A program made the position numbers and the translations under genes. 57,414 nucleotides of DNA, from the IMG/VR virus record IMGVR_UViG_3300037041_002697, positions 1-57,414 of that record. One strand, given 5' to 3'. Numbering within the stretch: position 1 is the stretch's first letter; each line of letters starts with the position of its first letter. This DNA comes from a virus. Positions 41,042 through 48,939 of this stretch are shown one piece after another. The notes under the pieces were generated by a model. It saw only the letters and a list, made by a program, of their open reading frames with translations. It did no database searches and was not told the origin of the DNA.

Positions 41042-41227
41042 ATGAAAGTCGTAATCGATGAAAAACGCAAAGTAATGACTATTGAAATTGACATGCAGGA
41101 ACCCGCATTGAGCGCGTCTGGCAAGAGTTTTGTAGTCGCCTCAACTCGTGGCAACGTAACGGTCGATGCAAAAGTAAATGGTAAGAACGTAACAATCGGC
41201 CTGAATGCATATATTTCGGCCAAATAA
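41042..41227 (+). CDS. Small beta-rich protein
   Basis: ATG 41042 follows aaggag; the frame is open from 40967 through element 3's neighbour, which is unlikely to be translated. The 61-residue product has alternating beta strands (MTIEIDM, GNVTVDAKVNGKNVTIGL), perhaps an OB or Ig-like mini-fold. Unknown. Confidence 0.5.
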   Translation: MKVVIDEKRKVMTIEIDMQEPALSASGKSFVVASTRGNVTVDAKVNGKNVTIGLNAYISAK

Positions 41228-41265
41228 CGAATTAATCAACTAACAAACCCGAAGGGAGATCACCA

Positions 41266-41457
41266 ATGCAGAGCGAAATATTAATCAAGCTGTTAATCGG
41301 CCTAAAAGCCATCCAAAAAATAGGCAAACGGATTGAGATTCTCAATCAGGAAGCCTTCCTGAGAATATCATGGACGTTTGAAAAGTATTTGAAGCTTGAA
41401 AAGGGTGATCTCCATCGGGCCGCATTTTTAACTGTAAAAGAGGAGTGTATAAAGTGA
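41266..41457 (+). CDS. Small helical protein
   Basis: A 63-residue helical, basic product with aagggaga before ATG. It overlaps the next gene by four bases (GTGA). No motif is seen. Confidence 0.45.
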   Translation: MQSEILIKLLIGLKAIQKIGKRIEILNQEAFLRISWTFEKYLKLEKGDLHRAAFLTVKEECIK

Positions 41458-41816
41458 AAACACTTAGAGACCTTCCGCAAGATATGGATAACTTGACCGG
41501 CTATATTGAAGCCACACAAAAGCGTAACAGACCTGATTTATTAAAAGATGCTGAATCTGCCGAAAATGAAGCGCGTCAAATGTTAATAATCGGATTGAAT
41601 TGGATGGAACAGCACCCAGAAAGACCGTTAAAAGTCTTAAAAGATGGTCATATTAAATTGGCAGCGGCTGAGATAATAATTGAATGGCAAAGCTTTAAGC
41701 CATCTGGAACTCTTGTTCATACTATTTTAGGCCATTTGTTATACATTCAAGCCGAATCATTCAAACAATGGTGTATTGAAATTGTAAAAGCAAAACAAGA
41801 AAGGACAGTGAAGTGA
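41454..41816 (+). CDS. Hypothetical helical protein
   Basis: I choose GTG 41454, which overlaps the previous stop as GTGA and has gaggag eight bases upstream, giving 120 residues. It is helical with a charged N-terminus (AESAENEARQMLIIGLNWME). Unknown. Confidence 0.5.
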   Translation: MKTLRDLPQDMDNLTGYIEATQKRNRPDLLKDAESAENEARQMLIIGLNWMEQHPERPLKVLKDGHIKLAAAEIIIEWQSFKPSGTLVHTILGHLLYIQAESFKQWCIEIVKAKQERTVK

Positions 41817-42082
41817 CCTTACAAGATTTTATCGAACTCTTACGCTTCTGGCGAATAAAACACGTCATAATTAGTGATACGATTTTTGAAAATGGCATTA
41901 TTCACAAAAATCGCATCATTCAACTCTTGAAACCAAATTCCCGAATTTCCTCCCTTCGGGCACTGCAAGCGTTTGGCAAGGTGTTTGTCAATTGTCAGGA
42001 GTTTAAAATCATTCCATCATTTTTAAAGTTGGAACTCAATACCGCTAACTTAATTAAAGGAGATCGTAACGATGAAGCTTAA
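41813..42082 (+). CDS. Hypothetical protein
   Basis: GTG 41813 again overlaps the previous stop (GTGA), with aagga upstream; 89 residues. A helical start and a small mixed fold. Two successive GTG starts in this run suggest modest, coupled translation. Confidence 0.45.
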   Translation: MTLQDFIELLRFWRIKHVIISDTIFENGIIHKNRIIQLLKPNSRISSLRALQAFGKVFVNCQEFKIIPSFLKLELNTANLIKGDRNDEA

Positions 42083-42203
42083 TTCTCGCAAAGTATTTGT
42101 ACTCGGTCGGGAATCCGATTCCCGCTTAGCCAGAAAGTATCACGCATGGAATAAAAAGCGCAGAACAACGGCGAGAGCCTCCCGCAGAGTAAATGCGAGA
42201 TAA
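42072..42203 (+). CDS. Very basic 43-residue protein
   Basis: aaggag lies eight bases before ATG 42072, which overlaps the preceding gene in another frame. About a third of the residues are Arg or Lys (RKYHAWNKKRRTTARASRRV). Likely binds nucleic acid; possibly a host-takeover peptide. Confidence 0.5.
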   Translation: MKLNSRKVFVLGRESDSRLARKYHAWNKKRRTTARASRRVNAR

Positions 42204-42214
42204 CTTAACTCACG

Positions 42215-42250
42215 CTGCCTGGATTCGCTAAAATTCAGGCAGATTTATTC
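42215..42250 (+). terminator. Probable terminator
   Basis: CTGCCTGGA (42215) pairs with TTCAGGCAG (42234) over nine positions, followed by atttatt. The T tract is short, so it is of moderate strength. Confidence 0.5.
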
Positions 42251-42256
42251 CGAATA

Positions 42257-42272
42257 TGGCACGCTATTTGAA
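42257..42272 (+). promoter_or_regulatory. Candidate sigma54 promoter of the clamp operon
   Basis: TGGCACGCTATTTGAA contains the perfect -24 element TGGCACG; -12 is TTGAA rather than TTGCA. It lies just behind a terminator and before a short operon ending in the sliding clamp. Confidence 0.5.
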
Positions 42273-42295
42273 TAAAAAATAAGGAGTACTAAGAA

Positions 42296-42478
42296 ATGAG
42301 GTTTACATTATCAGAATGGAAAAAGTATATTTCCAAACATCAAATTACAGTTAATGAAGTTCAAGCCATTTTAAATGACTGGCAAGAAGATCGAAAGAAT
42401 TTATTACATGAGTTTGAACTATTATTACAGAAAAAACAAACCACTAATATTACTTATATTGGAAAAATTACTAAATGA
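42296..42478 (+). CDS. Small helical protein
   Basis: A 60-residue helical product with aaggag upstream (FTLSEWKKYISKHQITVNEVQAIL at the start). It overlaps the next gene by ATGA. Unknown; the sequence resembles a small helix-turn-helix only loosely. Confidence 0.45.
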   Translation: MRFTLSEWKKYISKHQITVNEVQAILNDWQEDRKNLLHEFELLLQKKQTTNITYIGKITK

Positions 42479-42609
42479 ATACCATACTACAAACAATCAG
42501 CCTGCTTATAATCAGCCTGGTTATTTACGGATTCCTAAAAATTTGCACCTTGATTGGTCAAGTCCGTATTAACCGAAATTCACGTATTATAACAGGCCAA
42601 AAATTTTAA
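42475..42609 (+). CDS. Small single-span membrane protein
   Basis: A 44-residue product starting in an ATGA overlap. Residues 4-27 (ILQTISLLIISLVIYGFLKI) form a membrane helix, followed by a basic tail. It is too short for family assignment. Confidence 0.5.
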   Translation: MNTILQTISLLIISLVIYGFLKICTLIGQVRINRNSRIITGQKF

Positions 42610-42633
42610 ATCTTTAAGAGGAGAATAACTGAA

Positions 42634-43755
42634 ATGATTATCAAAGATAGTAAAGCTTTTAAAATCGTATTGCAAAACCTGCAAAAATTTGCAGACAAAT
42701 CAAGTCACCTTGATATATTAAATTATGTCAAATTTTCTACTACCGAAGGAAGTTCAATTTTGACCATTGAGTTTTCCAATTTTATCCATTTTTCTAATAG
42801 TCGATTACAGTTTTATTACCAGCAGTCGCTTGAATTAAACCCGTCCGCAACTTTTACGACCGTGTTTTTTCTGCACCTGTCCGAATTGAAACGCCTGGTG
42901 GCCGAAATGGTCAACGCTTCAAAAATACAAATAGAAGCTGAAGGGTTAGTACTTTCAGGGAGTGTCCTGAAATTTGTCAACAGCAAAAGGTTCACAATAA
43001 ATGAATTTCCCAATTTTAAACAACCTGAACTCGAATGGCTGCCCGCGCCTGAAAACTTTCAGCAAGTTTTAACGAATGTTGAAAAATTTGTTAATGCGAA
43101 AGAAGATCGGGAATTTTTAGGCGGAACCTGGTGGTATACTAACGAAGGAAAGTTTTCCTTAATGGGTGTAGACGGGCATATTGCCTACTTTCATACCTTT
43201 ACTGACCCTGAAAGGGTTAATTTTGAGCCTTTCTGCGTGCCTTTAATTGCCAAATTCCTCAATAATTCAATTAGCACCATTGGCATTAGTAAAACGCATT
43301 TGCAACTAATCGGGCAAAATTTTATCCTGACGACTCAATTACCACAGGTTCAGGCTAAGAAGTTATGGGAATGGCAATTCAACACTCCCGAATATTTCAT
43401 TTTGACGCCTGAAATCCTGGCGAAACTCCCGAAAAAGACGGTAACTTTCTGCCTTGAACAACTCCCAAATGGAATGACTGAATTCCGCGAAACCTTTGAG
43501 CCTGCCAGCGTTGCCTGGAAATTTGAGGCCGAAATTGTATGTACTTGTAAAAATTATGTATTTGTAATTAACTGGGGTGAATTGCAAGTAATTACCAAAC
43601 TTCTGGGGGATTTTAGGGAATTGCAATTGAATTTCAATCCGCTTACCCGACTCGGAAAAACCATGATTAATGCACCAACTCCATTAATTATTAACGATGG
43701 CCAGCGAAAATTCTATTCGATGGCAGTAAAAACTTACAGTGACCAGGATGAATAA
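42634..43755 (+). CDS. dnaN-like: DNA polymerase III beta-type sliding clamp
   Basis: The 373-residue length and three-domain beta/alpha pattern fit bacterial beta clamps. LVLSGSVLKFVNSKRFTINEFPNFKQP near 105-130 matches the region after domain 1, and GVDGHIAYF near 175 matches the conserved TDGHRLA-type strand. Clamps tether polymerase to DNA; here it would serve the phage's PolA. Some otherwise conserved residues are altered, so it is a diverged clamp. Gaggaga precedes the start. Confidence 0.75.
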   Translation: MIIKDSKAFKIVLQNLQKFADKSSHLDILNYVKFSTTEGSSILTIEFSNFIHFSNSRLQFYYQQSLELNPSATFTTVFFLHLSELKRLVAEMVNASKIQIEAEGLVLSGSVLKFVNSKRFTINEFPNFKQPELEWLPAPENFQQVLTNVEKFVNAKEDREFLGGTWWYTNEGKFSLMGVDGHIAYFHTFTDPERVNFEPFCVPLIAKFLNNSISTIGISKTHLQLIGQNFILTTQLPQVQAKKLWEWQFNTPEYFILTPEILAKLPKKTVTFCLEQLPNGMTEFRETFEPASVAWKFEAEIVCTCKNYVFVINWGELQVITKLLGDFRELQLNFNPLTRLGKTMINAPTPLIINDGQRKFYSMAVKTYSDQDE

Positions 43756-43865
43756 ATTCTAATATCACCCCGGCCTTCAATCACAAATAAAAAATAATTC
43801 CAACGTGGTTAAGCAATTGAGGGTCGGGGAATTTTTCAAATCTTTTAACGCAAGTGAGGAGCAGT

Positions 43866-44066
43866 ATGAACAAAGTAAAGACAAAAAAACTTCCGACAAC
43901 GTATGAATATACGTCAAATATGGCGGAGTATAAAATCGAAGAAGACGCTGACGGCGTTTGTACCATTTATCGTAACAACCTTTTAATTGATTGGTACTCT
44001 AAAAAAGATGCCGAAGCAAAGGTAAAAGCAATGGTAAAAGATGACAATCGTAGGAAACCTAAATGA
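43866..44066 (+). CDS. Small hypothetical protein
   Basis: ATG 43866 behind gaggag; the upstream GTG lies in that site. 66 residues, basic at both ends, ending KDDNRRKPK. It overlaps the next gene by ATGA. Confidence 0.5.
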   Translation: MNKVKTKKLPTTYEYTSNMAEYKIEEDADGVCTIYRNNLLIDWYSKKDAEAKVKAMVKDDNRRKPK

Positions 44067-44308
44067 ATGAACAATTAATAGAATATTTGGCTGATTACGC
44101 GCATACTGCCTGGTCGGGCTGGATGAAATATATGTTTACAAAAGCGAAATTAAATGAAGATGGATCATGGACTGTACCAACCTGGGCCGTCGAAAGATGG
44201 CAAAGACAAATGAATACTGCTTATAAACAACTACCTGACGCAGATAAACAACTTGACCGCCAAGAGGCTGAAAAAATGTTAAACATTATAGGAGAATTTT
44301 TAAAATGA
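44063..44308 (+). CDS. Small RyR-like phage protein
   Basis: The 81-residue product has AHTAWSGWMKYM, WAVERWQRQMNTAYKQLPDADKQLDRQEAEKML at the end. The pattern W..W, R-W, Y-x-x-L-x-x-x-x-K-x-x-D-R is common in small phage proteins related to the RyR repeat. The role is unknown. It is coupled to both neighbours by ATGA overlaps. Confidence 0.55.
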   Translation: MNEQLIEYLADYAHTAWSGWMKYMFTKAKLNEDGSWTVPTWAVERWQRQMNTAYKQLPDADKQLDRQEAEKMLNIIGEFLK

Positions 44309-44532
44309 CGCAACCAACGCAAATCGAAATTGCTATTGTAGATCAAATTGATTCGCAGGTGCTGACAACTAAAGTTATCCCCAGAGATACATACATTTCC
44401 GACCATTGGCCTGTCACTAATGCCCAGCGCTTGTATATTTCCCTCAAGCTTTTACCTTTCGATACTATTATCGAACTTGGAAAACTACTCAAAGCTGATA
44501 ACGATCTTCTACAAATTTTCAACATCCGTTAA
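44305..44532 (+). CDS. Small hypothetical protein
   Basis: A 75-residue protein that starts in an ATGA overlap. A beta hairpin and helices; no motif. It is the last gene of the accessory region before the capsid promoter. Confidence 0.45.
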   Translation: MTQPTQIEIAIVDQIDSQVLTTKVIPRDTYISDHWPVTNAQRLYISLKLLPFDTIIELGKLLKADNDLLQIFNIR

Positions 44533-44614
44533 ACCTTCCCCTCAAATTCCAGCGAATTTTCCCATCTTTTTACTACATTCAGGCAAAATTAATAACAATT
44601 TACTAATTCTGCTC

Positions 44615-44643
44615 TTGACTTTTTAATATTTCCTTGCTATATT
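44615..44643 (+). promoter_or_regulatory. Sigma70 promoter of the structural operon
   Basis: TTGACT (44615), 17 bases, TATATT (44638). The expected start near 44650 leaves a short leader to ATG 44695 and rules out the GTG at 44653 as start. It is nearly identical to the promoter at 25833. Confidence 0.75.
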
Positions 44644-44694
44644 CAATTATAAGTGAGTAATTTTTACCCATTTTATTTTAAAAATGAGGAAATT

Positions 44695-45822
44695 ATGTCC
44701 GAAATTATACCTATCAGTAATCCCCGAATTTACATTGAACTTCGTGAAGCGAATATCAGAACGAAATGGTACAAAATCCTGTATACTGGAAAATTCGTTC
44801 ATGGAAAATTTGGTGAATTTAATATCACCACCGAAGACCTCAAACAAGGTAACGCTAACTTTAATGCTGGTGTTGGTGTCCGCAAGACAGCGGAACAAGC
44901 TTTTTTCCTTCCGGGAAATTATCAGCACGCGTCATTTGACGCTAACCCTGAATACGCCAAAGCCTCAGGCCGAATACACGAACTAAAATTGGAAGACGAT
45001 GCAACCTGGGCACGCATCGAATGGACTGAAAAGGCGCAGGAATATATCACGAAAAAAGAATTCAGTTTTATTTCTCCCGAATTTATGCTGAATTTTACGG
45101 ATGAGTTCGGGAAGGAACACGGCTTTACCTTTGTGGGCTTTGCCCTGACGAATGAAAATTTTTTAAAGGCCGGTCAAACCGAAGTAACCCTCATGGCAGG
45201 AGCGGAGCCTCCACTTGCTGCCAGTTCAAATATAGCTACAAATACCAATCAAAATTCAATTGAATTAATTAACAAAGGAAATAACATGAATCCAGAAATT
45301 TTAAAGTTAATGGGCGTATCTGATGAAGCACAGGTGCTTACCAAAATTCAAGAAACGCTTCAAATGAATTCCACTTTGCAGGAGCAGGTGAAAAAACTCA
45401 CGGATGAAAAGGCAAAAGTTAGTGTCGATTTGCAAGCAGTCAATGGTCGCCTGGCGGAGTTGGAAGCCCGTCAAAAGCTGATGGATGCGGAAAAGGTTAT
45501 TGACAGCAAGATTTTCAATCTGGCCACCAACTCAGGGCGAATCGCTCCCGAACAAAAGGAAATCTGGGTGAAGGCTTATATTGCCAATCCTGAAATGACC
45601 TTAACCTTGATCGATTCCCTGCCTGAAATCAAGGCCACAACTCCGCAAGGTTCAGGGACAGCAAAGATACAACTTTCTGACCCGATGGATGAACTCCACA
45701 ATGAGGCGGTTAAACTGATGGCTACTGATAAATCCCTGAAATATGACAAGGCAGTCGCACAAGTGTTGAACGTCCGTAAAGACCTGAAAGCTCGTTATAC
45801 TTCTCCAGTTCAGGCGATGTAA
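44695..45822 (+). CDS. Mu gpI-like prohead protease with C-terminal scaffold
   Basis: ATG 44695 follows gaggaaa; 375 residues. The first 185 residues match the Mu I protein layout: GKFGEFNITTEDLKQGNANFNAGVG, then ASFDANPEYAKASGRIHEL, WTEKAQEYITKKEFSFISPEF and FALTNENFL. A linker rich in Asn/Ser/Ala follows, and then a helical scaffold-like half (LQEQVKKLTDEKAKVSVDLQAVNGRL). The protease cleaves head proteins and itself during maturation. The gene starts the capsid operon. Confidence 0.8.
   Translation: MSEIIPISNPRIYIELREANIRTKWYKILYTGKFVHGKFGEFNITTEDLKQGNANFNAGVGVRKTAEQAFFLPGNYQHASFDANPEYAKASGRIHELKLEDDATWARIEWTEKAQEYITKKEFSFISPEFMLNFTDEFGKEHGFTFVGFALTNENFLKAGQTEVTLMAGAEPPLAASSNIATNTNQNSIELINKGNNMNPEILKLMGVSDEAQVLTKIQETLQMNSTLQEQVKKLTDEKAKVSVDLQAVNGRLAELEARQKLMDAEKVIDSKIFNLATNSGRIAPEQKEIWVKAYIANPEMTLTLIDSLPEIKATTPQGSGTAKIQLSDPMDELHNEAVKLMATDKSLKYDKAVAQVLNVRKDLKARYTSPVQAM
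45286..45822 (+). CDS. Nested in-frame scaffold protein
   Basis: Inside the protease gene, aaaggaaa is followed seven bases later by ATG 45286, in the same frame, at the exact junction between protease and helical half. A separate 178-residue product would be a scaffold, as lambda Nu3 and Mu Z are made. The site is stronger than chance in coding DNA. Confidence 0.6.
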   Translation: MNPEILKLMGVSDEAQVLTKIQETLQMNSTLQEQVKKLTDEKAKVSVDLQAVNGRLAELEARQKLMDAEKVIDSKIFNLATNSGRIAPEQKEIWVKAYIANPEMTLTLIDSLPEIKATTPQGSGTAKIQLSDPMDELHNEAVKLMATDKSLKYDKAVAQVLNVRKDLKARYTSPVQAM

Positions 45823-45893
45823 GATTTACAAATTGTTTAATAATTTTTCAAAATTCGTATTTAACTTTTAACAAAAATAAAGGGCTTTAAATT

Positions 45894-46280
45894 ATGTACA
45901 CCTACGATGGAACAGACGTTACCTTTCCCGCGAATGCTGATTTGTCAACGTATCAATTTTGTGCGATGACACTTACCAGCGGGAAGGCGACTCCACAAAC
46001 CAGTAATAACGGCGCGATGGTGGGGATTTTGCAAAACAAACCTGACGCTGCCAATCAAGGCGCGGTAATTCGAGTTGCCGGCGTTTCGCTGGTTAAAATG
46101 AATGAATTGGTCGCGGCTATGAAGCACGTAACGGTCGCAAATTCAGCCGGTGGCAAGCTTGAAGTCGTTGATGCTGCCAATGAACTAGCAGTCGGGTTAA
46201 TTCTTGAAGCATCCGGTGCAGCCAATGACCTGGTTCCGATGTTACTTGATTCCTGTTATGTAATTGCTTCTGAAGCTTAA
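45894..46280 (+). CDS. Head decoration protein
   Basis: A 128-residue, Ala/Val/Gly-rich, beta-rich protein between the scaffold and the capsid gene, the usual place for a decoration (cement) protein. VGILQNKPDAANQGAVIRVAGVSLV resembles DUF2190-type cement proteins. Upstream ribosome signal is weak (agggct). Confidence 0.65.
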   Translation: MYTYDGTDVTFPANADLSTYQFCAMTLTSGKATPQTSNNGAMVGILQNKPDAANQGAVIRVAGVSLVKMNELVAAMKHVTVANSAGGKLEVVDAANELAVGLILEASGAANDLVPMLLDSCYVIASEA

Positions 46281-46356
46281 CGGATATTTAACGGTTTAAT
46301 TAACTTTTAACAGATTAGAATTTTTTCGCTAAAAATAAAATAAGGACTTACAAATT

Positions 46357-47403
46357 ATGGCAGAAATTGGAATTGATGTAATAAACGGTTTACCAAGAAC
46401 TACGGATGAGCAAGGGCATGAGATTTTTCAACTCTCCGTTCCTGGTGGCCAGCGAGTGTCATTTTATGATATTCGTGAAAGTCATTTGGACAAACCAATG
46501 ACAAATTTTGCGCTGCAATATAACCAGGAAATGGAATATATTGCCGATGGAATTTTCCCGAAGTTACCAGTGCAAAAAGAATCTGATAAATATTTTTACT
46601 TTGATGCACGAGACGTTACAAGCCTGCCAACTTCGGTGGTTCGTGGTGACACGGCAGAAACAGCTCAAATTTTCACAACGGCGTCAAACACTACGTACAC
46701 CTGCGAGGAGTTAGCCCTCGGTATGTTAATCTCGCAACGCCAGATTGATAATGCTGACACTCCACTTGATCCGATTGCGGATGCAGTGTATGTGTTGACT
46801 CAATTGCTCGGCCTGTATCGTGAAAAACGGCTGGCAACCCTGTTATTTTCCACCACGAATTTTTCTAGTTATTATTCTGCTCTTACCACGACTTCCCAGT
46901 GGTCAGATATGGAAAATAGTTCCCCGATGGGTAATCAGATCACAGCCAAACAATCAGTGCAAAAGGTTGCTTTACAGCGTCCGAATACGCTGATCGTTGG
47001 TGAAGAGGTCTGGGATAAAGTGAAACGTCACCCAGAACTGTTAGCTTACATTTCTCCTGGTGGTACGGTCAACGCGCCTTCCCTGATGTCAAAAGATGCA
47101 GCCGCGCAATGTTTTGAAGTCAATCGGCTGCTGGTCGGCGGATCAGTGTATAATTCCGCCAATAAAGGCCAAACCCTGTCTTCGGCATACGTCTGGGGAA
47201 AGTATGCGTTATTTGCTTACGTTTCGCCTCGCGTTGGACAGAAAATCATGACCCTGGGAATGCACTTTACCTATCAGAACTTTCAGGTTTCCCGATATTG
47301 GGTGCCTGCTCGAAAAAGTTGGTTCGTGGAAGTCTCGATCATTGATATTCCGAAATTAACGGCGGCAGGTGCAGGCTATCTGTTCAGCACGGTAGTGGCT
47401 TAA
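46357..47403 (+). CDS. Major capsid protein
   Basis: The 348-residue protein is in the right place and size for an HK97-fold capsid protein: after protease/scaffold/decoration and before connectors. FALQYNQEMEYIADGIFPKLPVQKESDKYFYF is a common start of this capsid class, followed by RGDTAETAQ and a long helix (DPIADAVYVLTQLLGLYREKRLATLL). The fold is inferred from position and pattern. Confidence 0.8.
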   Translation: MAEIGIDVINGLPRTTDEQGHEIFQLSVPGGQRVSFYDIRESHLDKPMTNFALQYNQEMEYIADGIFPKLPVQKESDKYFYFDARDVTSLPTSVVRGDTAETAQIFTTASNTTYTCEELALGMLISQRQIDNADTPLDPIADAVYVLTQLLGLYREKRLATLLFSTTNFSSYYSALTTTSQWSDMENSSPMGNQITAKQSVQKVALQRPNTLIVGEEVWDKVKRHPELLAYISPGGTVNAPSLMSKDAAAQCFEVNRLLVGGSVYNSANKGQTLSSAYVWGKYALFAYVSPRVGQKIMTLGMHFTYQNFQVSRYWVPARKSWFVEVSIIDIPKLTAAGAGYLFSTVVA

Positions 47404-47477
47404 TTGTGAATTTTGACTGTAATTTGTAACCTGTAATTCATAATTTACCTTAACTTTAACTTAAAGGAAAAATTCAC

Positions 47478-47999
47478 ATGCGAATGAAAAATGCTTTAAT
47501 TGTTTTATTAACCTTGCTTTTTGTGGGCGCCTTCCTGGTTTTGACAGGAGCGGATCACAAATATGCTGAATTATATTGGCCTCAGATAATTGGTGAAGCT
47601 TCGGGCACGCGGGTGGTTTATACCTGGCAGATTGACCCGACTACGGCTGCAACGGATCACTGGGTTTTGGGTGACACTACCACGGCGGGAGATTACTCGC
47701 CACCTGGTGCGTTGGAAATAACTCGAATGTGTATCCACTGGGATCCCGACTCAGGTGATTCGATTCGTGTTCTAATATTAGACGGCGGTGGAACCGGGGC
47801 CGGTGCAATTGTATGCGATTCTGATACTCTATGGGGAACAGCCTGGGAAATGAATGATATTACCACTGTTTCCAGTACTGCTAAAACCATAACGGCAACA
47901 GAAGGCATGGGTGTACAATTCATTCATATCAGAGGAACTCCCGGAATTGTAAACCTAACCATTGAAGGCAAAAAACGCAACTCAGATAATGCGGAGTAA
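47478..47999 (+). CDS. Exported or membrane-anchored beta-rich protein in the head operon
   Basis: A 173-residue protein with an N-terminal hydrophobic helix (MKNALIVLLTLLFVGAFLVLTGA) that can serve as signal peptide or anchor, followed by a beta-sandwich (SIRVLILDGGGTGAGAIV). Finding it directly after the capsid gene is odd because head proteins do not normally carry export signals. aaggaaa precedes the start. Unknown. Confidence 0.55.
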   Translation: MRMKNALIVLLTLLFVGAFLVLTGADHKYAELYWPQIIGEASGTRVVYTWQIDPTTAATDHWVLGDTTTAGDYSPPGALEITRMCIHWDPDSGDSIRVLILDGGGTGAGAIVCDSDTLWGTAWEMNDITTVSSTAKTITATEGMGVQFIHIRGTPGIVNLTIEGKKRNSDNAE

Positions 48000-48005
48000 T
48001 CTCCT

Positions 48006-48254
48006 ATGACAAAAATAAAATTACTCGGAAATTACATGGTAAAGCGGGTTGAACGATTTCATGATGAAATTGTGGAAATGGCTGATGACCAAGCGGAGTA
48101 TTTCGTAACTTGTGGCTATGCTGAATATGTGAAGGAAAATGCTCAAACAGTAATCCACGATGTAACGACTCAGCCAGTTCCGAAGGCCAGTGAACCAATA
48201 ATTTCCGAAACTGAAAAACCTAAACAAACCCGAAAATCAAAAGGTGCGAAATAA
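48006..48254 (+). CDS. Small head-associated protein
   Basis: 82 residues: KIKLLGNYMVKRVERFHDEIVEMADDQAEYFVTCGYAEYV, then a Pro/Lys-rich tail (KPKQTRKSKGAK). Small proteins of this kind are common between capsid and connector genes. It overlaps the next gene by one base. Confidence 0.55.
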   Translation: MTKIKLLGNYMVKRVERFHDEIVEMADDQAEYFVTCGYAEYVKENAQTVIHDVTTQPVPKASEPIISETEKPKQTRKSKGAK

Positions 48255-48937
48255 TGCGGGCTTTTTGTACAACAGGCGATATTTCGGCAATTAACCAGCA
48301 GCGGGATTACTTAGCAACCTCGAAGCCTTCAATCAATCAGGTTGAGGGCTTCATATTAAATCGGGCGGCTGAAATTTCGCTGGCGGTTAGGATAGCTGGG
48401 TATAACTTAACGGATTTGTACTCAATTGATGATGTGGCGACAGGTGCGATTACAGCGGGAAGTACTGTATCAATAACCGTAACCAATGGGACTCAATTCG
48501 CAGGCGGTGATTCAATCCTGTTAGACGGCTTTAACTCGACCGGCGGCTATGAATTTGAAATTCAACCGATTCAAAGTATTGCCACAAATACGCTAGTATT
48601 TGCCACCATTGAAAACAGCTATGTGACAGGTGCGAACCTGACGGTATTAACTGAAAATATGAAGTTTCTCCGCCTGGTCAATCAATTAGGTGCCGGGGCC
48701 GACACTGAAATCGCTGCCTTTATGGGAGTTTCGCCAAATAAAAGCGAACACGGGCAAATTTTGCTGGATCAATATAACAGTTATTTAGCCTTTATTAAAT
48801 CGGAACCTGGAATTTTCGCAGCCATTGATGCTGACAAGAAAGTTATCAAACGGAGTACAATTTCATCTTATACCGAACAAAATTCCGATGATGAAATCCT
48901 GGACACTAAAATCAGTATTGCCAATGACAGGTGGTAA
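48254..48937 (+). CDS. Head-tail adaptor with inserted beta domain
   Basis: A 227-residue protein; residues 1-60 and 130-227 are helical and suit a gp6-like connector (EGFILNRAAEISLAVR.. and LVNQLGAGADTEIAAFMG). Between them lies a beta-rich insert of about 70 residues (GAITAGSTVSITVTNGTQFAGGD), Ig-like in pattern. The role is inferred from order. Confidence 0.55.
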   Translation: MRAFCTTGDISAINQQRDYLATSKPSINQVEGFILNRAAEISLAVRIAGYNLTDLYSIDDVATGAITAGSTVSITVTNGTQFAGGDSILLDGFNSTGGYEFEIQPIQSIATNTLVFATIENSYVTGANLTVLTENMKFLRLVNQLGAGADTEIAAFMGVSPNKSEHGQILLDQYNSYLAFIKSEPGIFAAIDADKKVIKRSTISSYTEQNSDDEILDTKISIANDRW

Positions 48938-48939
48938 AG

